NCBI RefSeq assembly: GCF_003337275.1
Contig: NZ_QPJQ01000020.1
Coordinates: forward strand, 1-64,000
Source: Marinomonas foliarum
Lineage (GTDB): Bacteria > Pseudomonadota > Gammaproteobacteria > Pseudomonadales > Marinomonadaceae
Direction of reading: 5' to 3'
DNA: 64,000 nt
Under the pieces are notes generated by a model. The model did no database searches. It saw nothing but the letters and a program-made list of their open reading frames with translations, and had not been told where the DNA came from. Position numbers and translations under genes: made by a program. Of the stretch, positions 8,635 to 18,074 are shown one piece after another (position 1 is the first letter of the stretch; each line of letters starts with the position of its first letter).

Positions 8635-9774
8635 ATGGCTAAAGTACTTTCTGGCGCAGGTCTACGCGGCCAAAGCGCAGGTGAAACCGCACTCTGCACC
8701 GTGGGCAAAGCAGCCTCCGGGTTAACCTATCGCGGCTACGACATTGATGTCTTAGCCGACAAAGCGAGCTTTGAAGAAGTCGCTTATCTTCTGCTGTACG
8801 GCAAGTTACCTAACCGCACTCAGCTGCACGACTACGAACAAAGATTAATGAGTTTACGCAGCTTGCCTGAAGAGCTAAAAGCCGTCTTGGAGCTTATCCC
8901 TAAAAGCGCTCATCCGATGGATGTGATGCGCACCGGCTGCTCTTTCTTAGGTAATCTAGAGCCAGAGCTGCCATTTGAAAAGCAACCTTCTCTAGCACTG
9001 CATACTGCGGATCGATTGGTCGCGACGCTGCCAGCTATGGTGGTTTATTGGTATCGTTTCACCCATGATGGCGTTCGCGTAAATACGCACAATGCCAACG
9101 TGCCTTCCTTGGCGGGTCATTTTCTCACCATGCTGCATGACAAAGAACCAAGCGCCCTCCATACGCAAGTCATGAATGCGTCTTTGATCTTGTACGCTGA
9201 GCACGAATTCAACGCTTCCACTTTTACTGCTCGTGTTTGTGCTTCCACCTTGTCAGACATGTATTCATGCGTTACTGGCGGTATCGGCAGCTTACGCGGG
9301 CCACTTCATGGTGGCGCAAATGAAGCCGCGATGGACATGATAGAACCATGGAAAACCCCAGACGAAGCCGAAGCGGCCTTGATGCAAAAACTCGCCAATA
9401 AAGAAAAAGTCATGGGCTTTGGTCACGCTATTTACAGTGAGCGCGATCCCCGTAACGACATCATCAAAAAGTGGGCAAAAACACTCAGTGAAGACGTCGG
9501 TGACGATCACTTATACGCGGTATCAGAACGTTGTGAAGAAGTTATGTGGCGCGAGAAAAAACTCTTTTGTAATGCGGATTTTTTCCACGCCAGTGCTTAT
9601 CGCTTTATGGGGATTCCAACCAAGTTATTTACGCCAATTTTCGTTTGCTCTCGTGTCACAGGCTGGGCTGCTCACGTCATGGAACAACGGGCGAACAACC
9701 GCATTATTCGACCAAGCGCCGATTATATTGGACCAGATCATTCTGAGTGGGTTGATATTGACGACCGTCATTAG
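8635..9774 (+). CDS. prpC: 2-methylcitrate synthase
   Basis: A 379-residue citrate synthase family enzyme that condenses propionyl-CoA and oxaloacetate to 2-methylcitrate. The N-terminal SGAGLRGQSAGETALCTVGK is typical of PrpC, and the length fits PrpC rather than the longer GltA. The family histidine and active-site regions are visible in LRGPLHGGANEAAM and MGFGHAIYSERDPR. The ribosome-binding site is gaggtagga. It lies between prpB (108 bp upstream) and prpD (46 bp downstream) on the same strand, so the three probably form one operon. Confidence 0.95.
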   Translation: MAKVLSGAGLRGQSAGETALCTVGKAASGLTYRGYDIDVLADKASFEEVAYLLLYGKLPNRTQLHDYEQRLMSLRSLPEELKAVLELIPKSAHPMDVMRTGCSFLGNLEPELPFEKQPSLALHTADRLVATLPAMVVYWYRFTHDGVRVNTHNANVPSLAGHFLTMLHDKEPSALHTQVMNASLILYAEHEFNASTFTARVCASTLSDMYSCVTGGIGSLRGPLHGGANEAAMDMIEPWKTPDEAEAALMQKLANKEKVMGFGHAIYSERDPRNDIIKKWAKTLSEDVGDDHLYAVSERCEEVMWREKKLFCNADFFHASAYRFMGIPTKLFTPIFVCSRVTGWAAHVMEQRANNRIIRPSADYIGPDHSEWVDIDDRH

Positions 9775-9820
9775 TCCAACAAACAAACACATGAAACCTT
9801 TGCGCAATTAAGGATAAGAA

Positions 9821-11308
9821 ATGAGCAACAACGTAGATTTAAATAACCGCCCGGATTACGACAAAGTCATCCAAGACATCGCGGATTATGTACTGAACTT
9901 TAAAGTAGAAAGCCAAGAAGCCCTCGACACAGCACGCAACTGTTTAATGGATACGCTCGGCTGTGGCTTGCTTGCTCTACGCTTTCCAGAATGCACCAAG
10001 CACCTTGGCCCAATCGTACAGGGGACTGTCGTGCCAAATGGTGCTCGTGTACCGGGCACGTCTTTGTCTCTCGACCCTGTGAAAGCGGCGTGGGACATTG
10101 GTTGTATCATTCGCTGGTTGGATTATAACGACACTTGGTTGGCGGCAGAATGGGGCCATCCTTCTGATAACTTAGGTGGCATTCTGGCAGTAGCCGATCA
10201 CCTGTCACAAGTTCGACTATCGAACGGCGAAAGTCCGATGACCATGCGCGAAGTGTTAGAATCCATGGTGATGGCACACGAAATCCAAGGTGTTATCGCT
10301 CTAGAAAACTCTTTCAACCGTGTGGGTTTGTGTCACGTGTTACTAGTTCGTGTTGCCTCTGTTGCTGTGGTAACCAAGATGATGGGCGGCGATAGAGAAC
10401 AAATCATGGCGGCGATTTCGCAAGCTTGGGTCGATGGCTCCGCTCTGCGTACTTATCGTCATGCGCCAAACGCAGGTTCACGCAAGTCTTGGGCGGCAGG
10501 CGATGCGACTTCTCGTGCAGTTCGCCTAGCGGATATGTCGATGCGAGGCGAAATGGGCATTCCTGGTGTACTTACCGCGCCACAATGGGGTTTCTATGAT
10601 GTGTCTTTCTCGAAGACCAACAAAGATCAAGCCATCAAGCCTGACGCACAACGTCAGTTTTCATTTTCACAAGATTATGGCACTTACGTAATGGAAAACG
10701 TCTTGTTCAAGATCTCTTTCCCAGCAGAATTCCATGCTCAAACCGCTGCCGAAGCATCTGTTATTCTGCACCCTCTAGTGAAAGATCGTTTAACAGAGAT
10801 CGACAAGATCGTCATTCGTACTCATGAATCAGCAATTCGTATTATTTCCAAGTCCGGCCCATTAGCGAATGCTGCCGACCGCGACCATTGCTTGCAATAC
10901 ATGGCCGCTGTGCCATTGGCGTTTGGTAATTTGATCGCCGAACATTATGAAGATGACTTTCATGCAGCTAACCCGATCATCGATGAACTGCGTAACAAGA
11001 TGGAAATCGTTGAAGACAAACGCTTTACTGCTGAATATTTAGAGTCCGATAAGCGCTCTATTGCCAATGCGATTCAAGTATTCTTTAAAGACGGCAGCAG
11101 CACTGAAGAAGTCGTGGTGGAATATCCAGTTGGACACCGTCGTCGCCGTGAAGAAGGCATTCCGTTGTTAGAGCAGAAGTTTAAAAACAACTTGGCAACT
11201 CGTTTTCCAAGCCGCCAATGCCAAAACATTTTTACGCTTTGCAAGGATCAAGCCGCTCTTGAAAGCACGGCAGTGAATCGCTTCATGGATTTATTTGTTA
11301 TTGCGTAA
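9821..11308 (+). CDS. prpD: 2-methylcitrate dehydratase (PrpD)
   Basis: A 495-residue MmgE/PrpD family enzyme that dehydrates 2-methylcitrate to 2-methyl-cis-aconitate. The PrpD core is clear: [20 protein letters not shown] (about 98-117), [19 protein letters not shown] (152-170), [20 protein letters not shown] and [13 protein letters not shown]. Residue 171 is Cys (GLCHVLL), where the E. coli protein as I recall it has Asp (GLDHVLL). With PrpD in the operon, no AcnD/PrpF pair is needed, and none is present. A propionate-activating PrpE gene is also absent from the window. The start follows aaggataagaa. Confidence 0.95.
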   Translation: MSNNVDLNNRPDYDKVIQDIADYVLNFKVESQEALDTARNCLMDTLGCGLLALRFPECTKHLGPIVQGTVVPNGARVPGTSLSLDPVKAAWDIGCIIRWLDYNDTWLAAEWGHPSDNLGGILAVADHLSQVRLSNGESPMTMREVLESMVMAHEIQGVIALENSFNRVGLCHVLLVRVASVAVVTKMMGGDREQIMAAISQAWVDGSALRTYRHAPNAGSRKSWAAGDATSRAVRLADMSMRGEMGIPGVLTAPQWGFYDVSFSKTNKDQAIKPDAQRQFSFSQDYGTYVMENVLFKISFPAEFHAQTAAEASVILHPLVKDRLTEIDKIVIRTHESAIRIISKSGPLANAADRDHCLQYMAAVPLAFGNLIAEHYEDDFHAANPIIDELRNKMEIVEDKRFTAEYLESDKRSIANAIQVFFKDGSSTEEVVVEYPVGHRRRREEGIPLLEQKFKNNLATRFPSRQCQNIFTLCKDQAALESTAVNRFMDLFVIA

Positions 11309-11324
11309 ACCATCGATGTCATCC

Positions 11325-11358
11325 AAATAAGCGCTGAATCACTCGGCGCTTATTTCTT
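11325..11358 (+). terminator. Terminator after prpD
   Basis: The perfect 10-bp arms aaataagcgc and gcgcttattt flank an 11-base loop and are followed by ctttg. It lies 17 bp past the prpD stop and probably ends the gntR-prpBCD transcript. Confidence 0.8.
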
Positions 11359-11719
11359 TGCTTAAATCCACCTTCCTTAACTCTGCCTGTCATTTTGTAT
11401 CTAGCCGATATACCACAAGAACAAAGCGATATAATTCGCACCTTCACCAATCGCTTACAAAGAGATTTATCTACGCTTAAGTCAGAATTATAGCCTTGTG
11501 GTTATAAAACACTCACAAGCCTACTTTCTAATACGTAAAGACAGCCTATCTATTATCGGTTCTTACCTTTGATTCTTTTCGTTCACAAAAAGCCACAAAA
11601 AGAAGAGTGTAAGGAAATTGTAACCAACACTTCTTACATGTATCTTTCACCGAAAATAAAAACAAGTCTCATACAGGACATTCCTCCCTATCCAAAAAAT
11701 TGCAAGGATTCTTTGCTAT
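11359..11719. other. Non-coding stretch upstream of the chemoreceptor
   Basis: Together with the prpD terminator this is the only gene-free stretch over 300 bp. It is AT-rich and should hold the promoter of the chemoreceptor gene. I see no RNA gene, no clear promoter of a named class and no reading frame with a ribosome-binding site. Imperfect arms around agaagagtgt and acacttctta (about 11601-11637) could form a weak hairpin. Confidence 0.4.
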
Positions 11720-13753
11720 ATGATTTCTGTTTTTAAAAAAACCTCGCTACCAAAGCAGCTTAGTTTTGGTGCGTTCATGAGTATTCTCGTAATATTCACT
11801 TTGATTGTTTTAATTATTGATCGATTATTTAGCTACCAAATCAATGATATAGTCAGCAGCCATCAACAAAAAGAAGCCGCGCTTGTGGCTGAGCAGCTAG
11901 AAAGCAAATATCAACTTCTCACCAAAACGGCCAATCGTTTCAGCGGTATTTTAGTCAACCAACTTGAATCTATCTCGATCGATAATGAGCAAACTACGCT
12001 TATCAATAATCAGCTACTTCCTACTCTAACGTTGAATAATCAAGTCATTAATGAGAACGCAAAATTTCTAACCGACTTTGCTCATTCCGCTCAACTTGAA
12101 GCGAGTTTGCTAGTAAAAACAACTAAAGGTTTGGTAAGAGCGAGCACTACCCTAAAAGACTCAACGGATCGTATCGCCGCAGGTAGTATTGTTGACATAC
12201 CCGCGGCTGTAAAAGCCCAGCAAACCAACACAGCCCAGATTGCTCAAACACTGTTGTGGAACAAGAAATACATTAGCCATTATGAGAATATTCCCAATAA
12301 CCCAAACTTGATGATTGAACTGCTTATTCCTTATTCCGCAATTCTTGAATCGTCCGCCAAATCAATTAATGCCATGCAATTTGGAAAAAGCGGTTACATT
12401 TACGTCACTGACACTGGCAGTAATGAGGCAACCCTACTTATTCACCCAAGCTTGGCGGGAAAGAATCTCTATACGGAATTCCCTGAATTAAAAGATACCT
12501 TTAAAAAAATGTATCAAGAAGACAGCGGCATCGTGTCTTATGCATTAAAAATTGCCGGCAAAGGTGACAAGGCACGTTCATCAAAAGCGGTTTATCAGCA
12601 TGTAAAGGGCTGGAACTGGGTAGTCACGTTGAAATCCTATAACGATGAATATCAAGAAGAAATTAATGGCATCATTTGGGCGATTATTGGTGTATGCGTA
12701 ATAGCGGCACTAGTCTTGAGCGTCGTATTATGGTGGTTTATCCGCTATTCCTTAGCACCGTTAAAAGAAATATCTTCTGCGCTGAATCAGTTAGGTAAAG
12801 GCAATCTGTCTTTCCGCTTTGAACAGAAAAAAGATTCAGACAGCAAAAACGAAATCGACTTATTACAAAACGACTCGATTCGAATGCGTGATAACTTAAT
12901 TAATCTTGTTAAGAACATTTTACGCTCCAGTCAGGAATTACTGGCATCAACGGAAGGCATTTCCAACGCTAATACTAACTTGCGCCAAAGCGCTACAGAG
13001 AGCCAAGATTCTAGCGCCCAGGTTGGGTCTGCTATCACACAGATAGCAACCTCTATTCAAGAAGTAGCTCAAAGCTCTAACCAAGTGTCTGAAGAATCGA
13101 TTAACGCCAGAAAGCTAACAGAAGATGGTAACAGCGCAGTACAAACTGTAGAAGAGACAGTAAGCGCCCTATCTTCAGCGTTTAGCCAAGCCTCGGACAC
13201 CGTTCAGCAAGTAGAAGAAAGTTCAAAAAATATTGGAGATGTTGTTACTGTCATCAGCAATATTGCCGAACAAACCAACTTGCTTGCTCTTAATGCTGCT
13301 ATTGAAGCAGCCCGTGCAGGCGAACAAGGACGTGGATTTGCGGTTGTTGCTGATGAGGTACGAGTGCTTGCACAACGCACACAGCAATCTACTGAAGAAA
13401 TTCGCAATGTGGTTGAGAAATTGCAAAGCAATAGCCGATCTGCGGTAAATGACATGGAGCAAGGCCGTAACCAAGTCGACAACAGCGTACAACAAGCGAA
13501 TTATGCTCATAGTCTTTTAACGAAGATTTATCAATCGATGCTAAACGTCGAAATGGGTATAAATAATGTTGCAGCGGCAACGGAAGAGCAAAGTGTCGCT
13601 TCAACACAGATTAATCAAAACGCGGAAGAGCTTCAGCAGTCGGCTATTGCCACCCTTGGACTTGCCAATACCTCCCAAGAGCACAGCCAACATATCCGTG
13701 AATTGGCCTCTCAGTTACAAAAAGACTTGGCAATCTTCACTTTGAAAAAATAA
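11720..13753 (+). CDS. Methyl-accepting chemotaxis protein with periplasmic Cache domain
   Basis: A 677-residue transmembrane chemoreceptor. Membrane segments lie at about 14-36 and 314-337. Between them is a periplasmic region of about 275 residues that reads as a Cache-type sensor ([31 protein letters not shown]). A HAMP linker follows (about 338-400), and then a long coiled-coil signalling domain with the hairpin tip [20 protein letters not shown] and [20 protein letters not shown], which contacts CheA and CheW. Methylation sites are expected in the flanking Glu/Gln-rich helices. No C-terminal CheR tether is seen. It stands alone between prpD and tmcA; the ligand is unknown. Confidence 0.93.
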   Translation: MISVFKKTSLPKQLSFGAFMSILVIFTLIVLIIDRLFSYQINDIVSSHQQKEAALVAEQLESKYQLLTKTANRFSGILVNQLESISIDNEQTTLINNQLLPTLTLNNQVINENAKFLTDFAHSAQLEASLLVKTTKGLVRASTTLKDSTDRIAAGSIVDIPAAVKAQQTNTAQIAQTLLWNKKYISHYENIPNNPNLMIELLIPYSAILESSAKSINAMQFGKSGYIYVTDTGSNEATLLIHPSLAGKNLYTEFPELKDTFKKMYQEDSGIVSYALKIAGKGDKARSSKAVYQHVKGWNWVVTLKSYNDEYQEEINGIIWAIIGVCVIAALVLSVVLWWFIRYSLAPLKEISSALNQLGKGNLSFRFEQKKDSDSKNEIDLLQNDSIRMRDNLINLVKNILRSSQELLASTEGISNANTNLRQSATESQDSSAQVGSAITQIATSIQEVAQSSNQVSEESINARKLTEDGNSAVQTVEETVSALSSAFSQASDTVQQVEESSKNIGDVVTVISNIAEQTNLLALNAAIEAARAGEQGRGFAVVADEVRVLAQRTQQSTEEIRNVVEKLQSNSRSAVNDMEQGRNQVDNSVQQANYAHSLLTKIYQSMLNVEMGINNVAAATEEQSVASTQINQNAEELQQSAIATLGLANTSQEHSQHIRELASQLQKDLAIFTLKK

Positions 13754-13796
13754 CCTTTGAAAAAACAACCAACTTTGCATCAGCATTCGTTGGCAC

Positions 13797-13835
13797 TTCC
13801 TTGTGGTCACAGTATGATAGTGTGACCACAAGGAA
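13797..13835. terminator. Perfect 15-bp hairpin between the chemoreceptor gene and tmcA
   Basis: The arms ttccttgtggtcaca (13797-13811) and tgtgaccacaaggaa (13821-13835) match perfectly around a 9-base loop and are followed by ttttattta. The hairpin can terminate the chemoreceptor transcript. Its right arm also contains AAGGA, the only Shine-Dalgarno candidate for the tmcA ATG at 13847, so on any transcript that reads through it would bury the tmcA ribosome-binding site. Confidence 0.7.
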
Positions 13836-13846
13836 ATTTTATTTAT

Positions 13847-15949
13847 ATGTCTGACTACCGCCGCCATTGCTTTATTTTAAAAGGCTCGCCTTGCGAGGTT
13901 TTGTCAGACTTTCTTCGTCTGTGTAAAAATATCTCTGCACCGCTTATTGCTGCTCATGATGTGAGCCAATATGACGAATTACTAGCTCCATCGTTAACCA
14001 AAAAACAGTTTAAGACTTGTTCTTTTAAACAAACCCGACAAGAGCTCGGCAGCAGCCACGATGCTGTTTTGGTGGATTTGACTCATGGAATATCTGCCAG
14101 TGCATTGGCTATTTTAGCAGGCACGGTTAGAGGCAATGGCCTTTTTGCTATCGCTTTACCAAACCAAGACTGGTTGAAAATGGCCGACCAAGAGCTATCT
14201 CGTTACTTGCCTTGGCCATACGAGCCTGAACAGGTTTATTCAAATTTCAAACAGTATCTACTCGAACACTTAAAAAGCACTTCGCCTTTTCAATGGCTAG
14301 AGCCTCAGCAAGTCTCCTCGTTACCAGAACTGCCCCCTCTGAATGCCAATGCGCCACTAACACCAGAACAATCAAGTGCTCAATCATGTTTATTTGCTGA
14401 ACAAGCACAATCTTACGTATTGATTGCGCCTCGTGGCCGCGGGAAATCCACCTTACTAGGTGATAGCTTGGCCAAGCTTTTAAAAGCGGGGAAACGTGTA
14501 GCAATTACTGCGCCCAACCAAGATGCCATTGTGAGTCTAAAAGCTCGGTTTGAAAGCCTCCTTGGATCGTCCAACGCCGAGCTGCCTTTCTATGCTCCTG
14601 ACGCTCTAGTAGATGATTCAACGTATTGGGATTTTCTGTTTGTAGATGAAGCCTCAATGATCCCGTTACCTTTGCTAATGGCATTAAACCAAAAAGCCAA
14701 TCACTGCCTGTTTAGTACAACTAATTATGGTTACGAAGGCTCAGGGAAAGGCTTTGGAATTCGTTTCTGCCGACATTTAGCATCACAAAAAACCACCAAG
14801 TCATTGGCGTTACAACAGCTTGTTTTAAGCCAACCTATTCGATGGGGGGAAAATGACCCACTGGAAAACTGGATAAACAACACGCTCTTGCTAGCACCTA
14901 AAGAGCAAGTAGAGCAAGTAGAGCAGATAGTAAATACCAGTGTTTCAGTTAAGCCACCCAATGGCACAACCGCAAAAAAAATACTCACTGGTAAAAACTG
15001 GTTAGAAAACTCCGACTTACTCAACGATACTTTCCAATTGTTAGTAAGCGCCCACTATCAAACGTCAGCAGATAACTTGCGCTGGATATTAGATGACCCA
15101 TCCGTAACCAGCTTTATTTCGATGACAGCAGAGCAAATACACAGCGTTGCAATAGTAACTGAAGAGGGACATTTACCAGAAGACTTGAGTCTAGCGGTAA
15201 TGCAAGGAAAACGCCGTCCTCGGGGACACTTAGTACCGCAATCGTTGCTCGCTCACGAAGGGCTAGAAAACGCTGGACAGTACGGCTACTGGCGTATCAG
15301 CCGTATTGCAACAGAACAGTCTCAGCAAAACACGGGGTTAGCAAGTCAGCTGCTGAGCTACATAGAAGAGTCGGCAAATAAACGCTGTGATTTTTTATGC
15401 TCCAGTTTTGCAGCGACACCCGATGTAGTGTCTTTTTGGCTCAAAAATGGTTACCTACCAGTTCGATTGGGAACAGCAAAAGATCAAGCTAGCGGCAGTT
15501 ACTCAATCATGATGGTAAAACCACTAACAAAGCTAGCCACTCAGCAAGCAGCGAAATGGCATTCAGGGTTTATGGAGCAATTCTCAATAAACCTACTTTT
15601 ACAATATGCCGATTTATCTATTGAGTTAATTTTACTTATTTTGAGACAGTACTCTTTCCATCAGACCGAAGTACCGCATTTCGTTAAGCTAACACAGCAA
15701 GATTCTCACAATATTGCGCTATTTGTAGAATTTCACCGTCCTTTTGACAGTATTCGACCCACTTTCCTCAAGGCGACATTCAATCTTGCCTTACAGGGTC
15801 AATTAACACCTACAGAGCCAAGTCATCAGCTGTTGTTAGAAGCGGCATTAGGTAGAAATACTGAACAAACACGTCAAAGTTCGAACCTATCCGGTAAGAA
15901 AGCCATGCACCAGAGTTTCAAAAAACTCCTTTCAACTGTTCACTCATAA
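13847..15949 (+). CDS. tmcA: tRNA(Met) cytidine acetyltransferase TmcA
   Basis: A 700-residue enzyme that makes N4-acetylcytidine at the wobble position of elongator tRNA-Met, using acetyl-CoA and ATP; E. coli TmcA has about 670 residues. An N-terminal domain is followed by an RNA-helicase-like ATPase with Walker A (APRGRGKST from residue 194) and Walker B (FLFVDEASMIPLPLL). Then comes a GNAT acetyltransferase module (GYWRISRIATEQSQQNTGLA and FAATPDVVSFWLKNGY) and a helical C-terminal tail. A single-gene unit between a hairpin and a terminator. The short run EQVEQVEQ near residue 348 reflects a small nucleotide repeat. Confidence 0.95.
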   Translation: MSDYRRHCFILKGSPCEVLSDFLRLCKNISAPLIAAHDVSQYDELLAPSLTKKQFKTCSFKQTRQELGSSHDAVLVDLTHGISASALAILAGTVRGNGLFAIALPNQDWLKMADQELSRYLPWPYEPEQVYSNFKQYLLEHLKSTSPFQWLEPQQVSSLPELPPLNANAPLTPEQSSAQSCLFAEQAQSYVLIAPRGRGKSTLLGDSLAKLLKAGKRVAITAPNQDAIVSLKARFESLLGSSNAELPFYAPDALVDDSTYWDFLFVDEASMIPLPLLMALNQKANHCLFSTTNYGYEGSGKGFGIRFCRHLASQKTTKSLALQQLVLSQPIRWGENDPLENWINNTLLLAPKEQVEQVEQIVNTSVSVKPPNGTTAKKILTGKNWLENSDLLNDTFQLLVSAHYQTSADNLRWILDDPSVTSFISMTAEQIHSVAIVTEEGHLPEDLSLAVMQGKRRPRGHLVPQSLLAHEGLENAGQYGYWRISRIATEQSQQNTGLASQLLSYIEESANKRCDFLCSSFAATPDVVSFWLKNGYLPVRLGTAKDQASGSYSIMMVKPLTKLATQQAAKWHSGFMEQFSINLLLQYADLSIELILLILRQYSFHQTEVPHFVKLTQQDSHNIALFVEFHRPFDSIRPTFLKATFNLALQGQLTPTEPSHQLLLEAALGRNTEQTRQSSNLSGKKAMHQSFKKLLSTVHS

Positions 15950-15980
15950 AATGGGTGGCCAACCACCCATTTAAATCTAT
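15949..15980 (+). terminator. Terminator after tmcA
   Basis: The perfect 10-bp arms aaatgggtgg and ccacccattt enclose ccaa, and the tail is taaatctattt. It begins at the last base of the tmcA stop codon. Confidence 0.8.
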
Positions 15981-16032
15981 TTCATGTGTGCAATCCCCCC
16001 GATTAAATGATTAAAGATCTTCACCAGAATTG

Positions 16033-16083
16033 CTAAGAATAAATTTAACTCAATAAATTCATACAGTTAGAATAAATCTAAAG
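16033..16083 (+). repeat. Two AGAATAAAT direct repeats upstream of dctP
   Basis: Two copies of agaataaat, within taagaataaattta (16034-16047) and tagaataaatcta (16068-16080), are spaced 33 bp apart, about three helical turns. They lie directly upstream of the sigma-54-like promoter. Between them actcaataaattc (about 16048-16060) loosely resembles an IHF site. They could bind DctD or IHF, although the downstream copy is very close to the -24 element. Confidence 0.4.
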
Positions 16084-16085
16084 AT

Positions 16086-16102
16086 TTGGCACGGATTGTG
16101 TA
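16086..16102 (+). promoter_or_regulatory. Sigma-54-type promoter of dctPQM
   Basis: TTGGCACGGATTGTGT fits the -24/-12 class. The -24 part TGGCACG (16087-16093) is a full match, and the spacing is right. The -12 part reads GTGT in place of TTGC. It lies about 115 bp before dctP. A sigma-54 activator gene (dctD) is in the same locus, and DctB/DctD control of C4-dicarboxylate transport through sigma-54 is well established. Confidence 0.6.
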
Positions 16103-16218
16103 AACAGTATGATAAGCACCACCTGTTTTGCTCTGCCTGCCTCCGATATGGACTTAGAGAAATATCAGGCTAAAAACCAGGTAAACAATAATAATTCAGT
16201 TTTTGGAGTCTTATAACA

Positions 16219-17211
16219 ATGAAAAAAATCAGCCTTGCTCTTACATCTTTAGCTCTTGCTCTTTCTGCTGGTACAGCGGTAGCAAACTGTGATTCAGGTG
16301 AGCGTGTTGTTAAATTCAGCCACGTAACTGGTGGTACTACTCACCCTAAAGTGGTTGCTGCAAATAACTTCGCAGACCGCGTAAATAAAGAAATGAACGG
16401 CAAATTGTGTGTTGAAGTTTTCCCTAACTCCACATTGTTTGGTGATTCAAAAGAACTTGAAGCGCTACTTCTAGGTGACGTTCAACTACTTGCTCCTTCA
16501 CTATCGAAGTTCGGTTCTTACACTGATAAATATGGTGTATTTGATCTACCTTTCATCTTTAAAGATATGGACCACGCCATCCGCTTCACTAAAACAGCAG
16601 AAGGCAAAAAGCTACTTACCGAAATGGATGAGTACGCTGGCTTTGTTGGTCTAGGCTACTGGATGTCTGGTATGAAGTATTTTTCTGCCAACAAACCTCT
16701 TTTGGTTCCTAGCGATGCAGAAGGCATGAAATTCCGTGTACAAACATCTGATGTTGCAAAACAAATGATTGCAGCAATGGGCGCTTCGCCTCAAGCAATG
16801 GCATTTTCCGAAGTATACGGCGCCTTGCAAACAGGTGTTGTAGATGGACAAGAAAACACTTGGTCAAACATCTACACGAAAAAATTCTACGAAGTACAAG
16901 ACAGTACAACTGAAACCAACCACCAGTTGTTAGCTTACTTGTTTATGACGTCTTCTGAGTTTTTGCAAAGCCTTTCTCCTGAAGACCGCGTTCAATTTAC
17001 TCAAATTGCTGATGAAGTGACACAAGCAGCCAACTTGAATGTAAAAGCAGCAGAAGCGGCTAACCGTGAAAACATTCTAAAAGCTGGCGGCAAGATCAAT
17101 ACCCTTTCGCCAGCCCAGCGCCAAGAATGGGTCGATACTATGAAGCCTGTTTGGAAGCAGTTTGAAAGCTACATCGGTAAAGATTTGATTAACGCTGCTG
17201 CCGGCGCTTAA
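16219..17211 (+). CDS. dctP: TRAP transporter solute-binding protein DctP
   Basis: A 330-residue periplasmic binding protein with a signal peptide (hydrophobic core at about 5-18, cleavage near AVANCDSG). The DctP fold is shown by VVKFSHVTGGTTHPKV, FPNSTLFGDSKELEALLLGD and MKFRVQTSDVAKQMIAAMGA. The last of these contains the Arg that binds the substrate carboxylate, followed by AFSEVYGALQTGVVDGQENT. It captures organic acids, probably C4-dicarboxylates (succinate, fumarate, malate) given DctB/DctD next door, and hands them to DctQM. It is separated from dctQ by 169 bp with a hairpin, which usually means more binding protein than permease is made. Confidence 0.92.
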   Translation: MKKISLALTSLALALSAGTAVANCDSGERVVKFSHVTGGTTHPKVVAANNFADRVNKEMNGKLCVEVFPNSTLFGDSKELEALLLGDVQLLAPSLSKFGSYTDKYGVFDLPFIFKDMDHAIRFTKTAEGKKLLTEMDEYAGFVGLGYWMSGMKYFSANKPLLVPSDAEGMKFRVQTSDVAKQMIAAMGASPQAMAFSEVYGALQTGVVDGQENTWSNIYTKKFYEVQDSTTETNHQLLAYLFMTSSEFLQSLSPEDRVQFTQIADEVTQAANLNVKAAEAANRENILKAGGKINTLSPAQRQEWVDTMKPVWKQFESYIGKDLINAAAGA

Positions 17212-17230
17212 TTCTTTTTTACCCAGCAGT

Positions 17231-17264
17231 AAGCTGACCCGAAAGGGTCAGCTTCTGTGGTTTT
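17231..17264 (+). terminator. Attenuating hairpin between dctP and dctQ
   Basis: The perfect 10-bp arms aagctgaccc and gggtcagctt enclose a gaaa tetraloop, followed by ctgtggtttt. It would end part of the transcripts after dctP or protect their 3' end. Confidence 0.7.
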
Positions 17265-17284
17265 CATCTGGTTTTTTCTTGGCT

Positions 17285-17305
17285 TAATCTGCTCCGAGCA
17301 GATTA
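17285..17305. repeat. 21-bp palindrome upstream of dctQ
   Basis: taatctgctc and gagcagatta are perfect 10-bp arms around one central base. With so short a centre, a dimeric protein site is at least as likely as an RNA hairpin. It lies 75 bp before dctQ. Confidence 0.5.
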
Positions 17306-17380
17306 CCTCCCAAAACCGACCAAATGCACCACTAACCTGCTTATTAATTTGTTCTGGTCCACTTAGTTAAGGAGACCCCC

Positions 17381-18058
17381 ATGGCACTTTGGCCGCACCT
17401 TTATTTACTTATTTTTATTATTATTCTTTGGGCATTAGAGAAACGCTTCCCAAAAGTCATGGAACGGGCTGAAGAAAATCTACTAATGATCGTTATCTCC
17501 TCAATCATGGCGGTATCGTTCGGACAGGTTATTGCTCGTTATGGGTTTAACACGGGCTGGGATGCTGCACTTGAATTCAATACAGTCGCCTTCTCTTGGT
17601 TAATCCTATTGGGCATGAGCTACGGTATCAAAACTGGCCTTCACTTAGGTGTCGATATCGTTTTGAATGCAGTTCCAAAGCCAGTAACAAAAGCTATGTC
17701 TTTGTTTGGCGCAGCGGCCGCTATGCTATACGGACTTATCTTGCTCGACTCAACTTGGTTAGCAATGCTAGGTGTTGATGTGAGCGGTGGCGCAATCGAA
17801 TATTGGTTGAAAATGTTCAAAATTGGCATAGGTTCAGAAGAACTCCGTTACCCTGAATTCGTACAAGAAATGTTTGGTTTGCGTCCACGCGTTCACCGTT
17901 GGATTGTTCTTGTTATTCTGCCAATTAGTTTGGCTCTACTTTCTTATCGATCTCTGCAAGCCTTTATCGATATCGCTCGTGGCAAACGTGCAATGTTGAT
18001 CAGTGGCCATGAAGCACAAGATCTTGTTAAAGAAAATCAAAACGTCTTGAAAGACTAG
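17381..18058 (+). CDS. dctQ: TRAP transporter small permease DctQ
   Basis: A 225-residue membrane protein, the small permease subunit. The central segment RYGFNTGWDAALEFNTVAFS and SWLILLGMSYGIKTGLHLGV is typical of DctQ. It is longer than most DctQ proteins because of an extra N-terminal helix and a loop of about 40 residues (GVDVSGGAIEYWLK to RVHRW). It works with DctM in Na+-driven import. It follows a leader with a palindrome, has ggaga before the ATG, and ends 16 bp before dctM. Confidence 0.88.
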   Translation: MALWPHLYLLIFIIILWALEKRFPKVMERAEENLLMIVISSIMAVSFGQVIARYGFNTGWDAALEFNTVAFSWLILLGMSYGIKTGLHLGVDIVLNAVPKPVTKAMSLFGAAAAMLYGLILLDSTWLAMLGVDVSGGAIEYWLKMFKIGIGSEELRYPEFVQEMFGLRPRVHRWIVLVILPISLALLSYRSLQAFIDIARGKRAMLISGHEAQDLVKENQNVLKD

Positions 18059-18074
18059 GCGTAGGAGCTTAATT

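Noticed and set aside
11404-11412. GCCGATAT as a sigma-28 (FliA) -10 element for the chemoreceptor
   Set aside because: No TAAA-type -35 element at the right spacing, and it lies over 300 bp from the start codon.
13204-13510. Open frames opposite the chemoreceptor signalling domain
   Set aside because: Low-complexity coiled-coil codons give long frames on the other strand; no start signals or family likeness.
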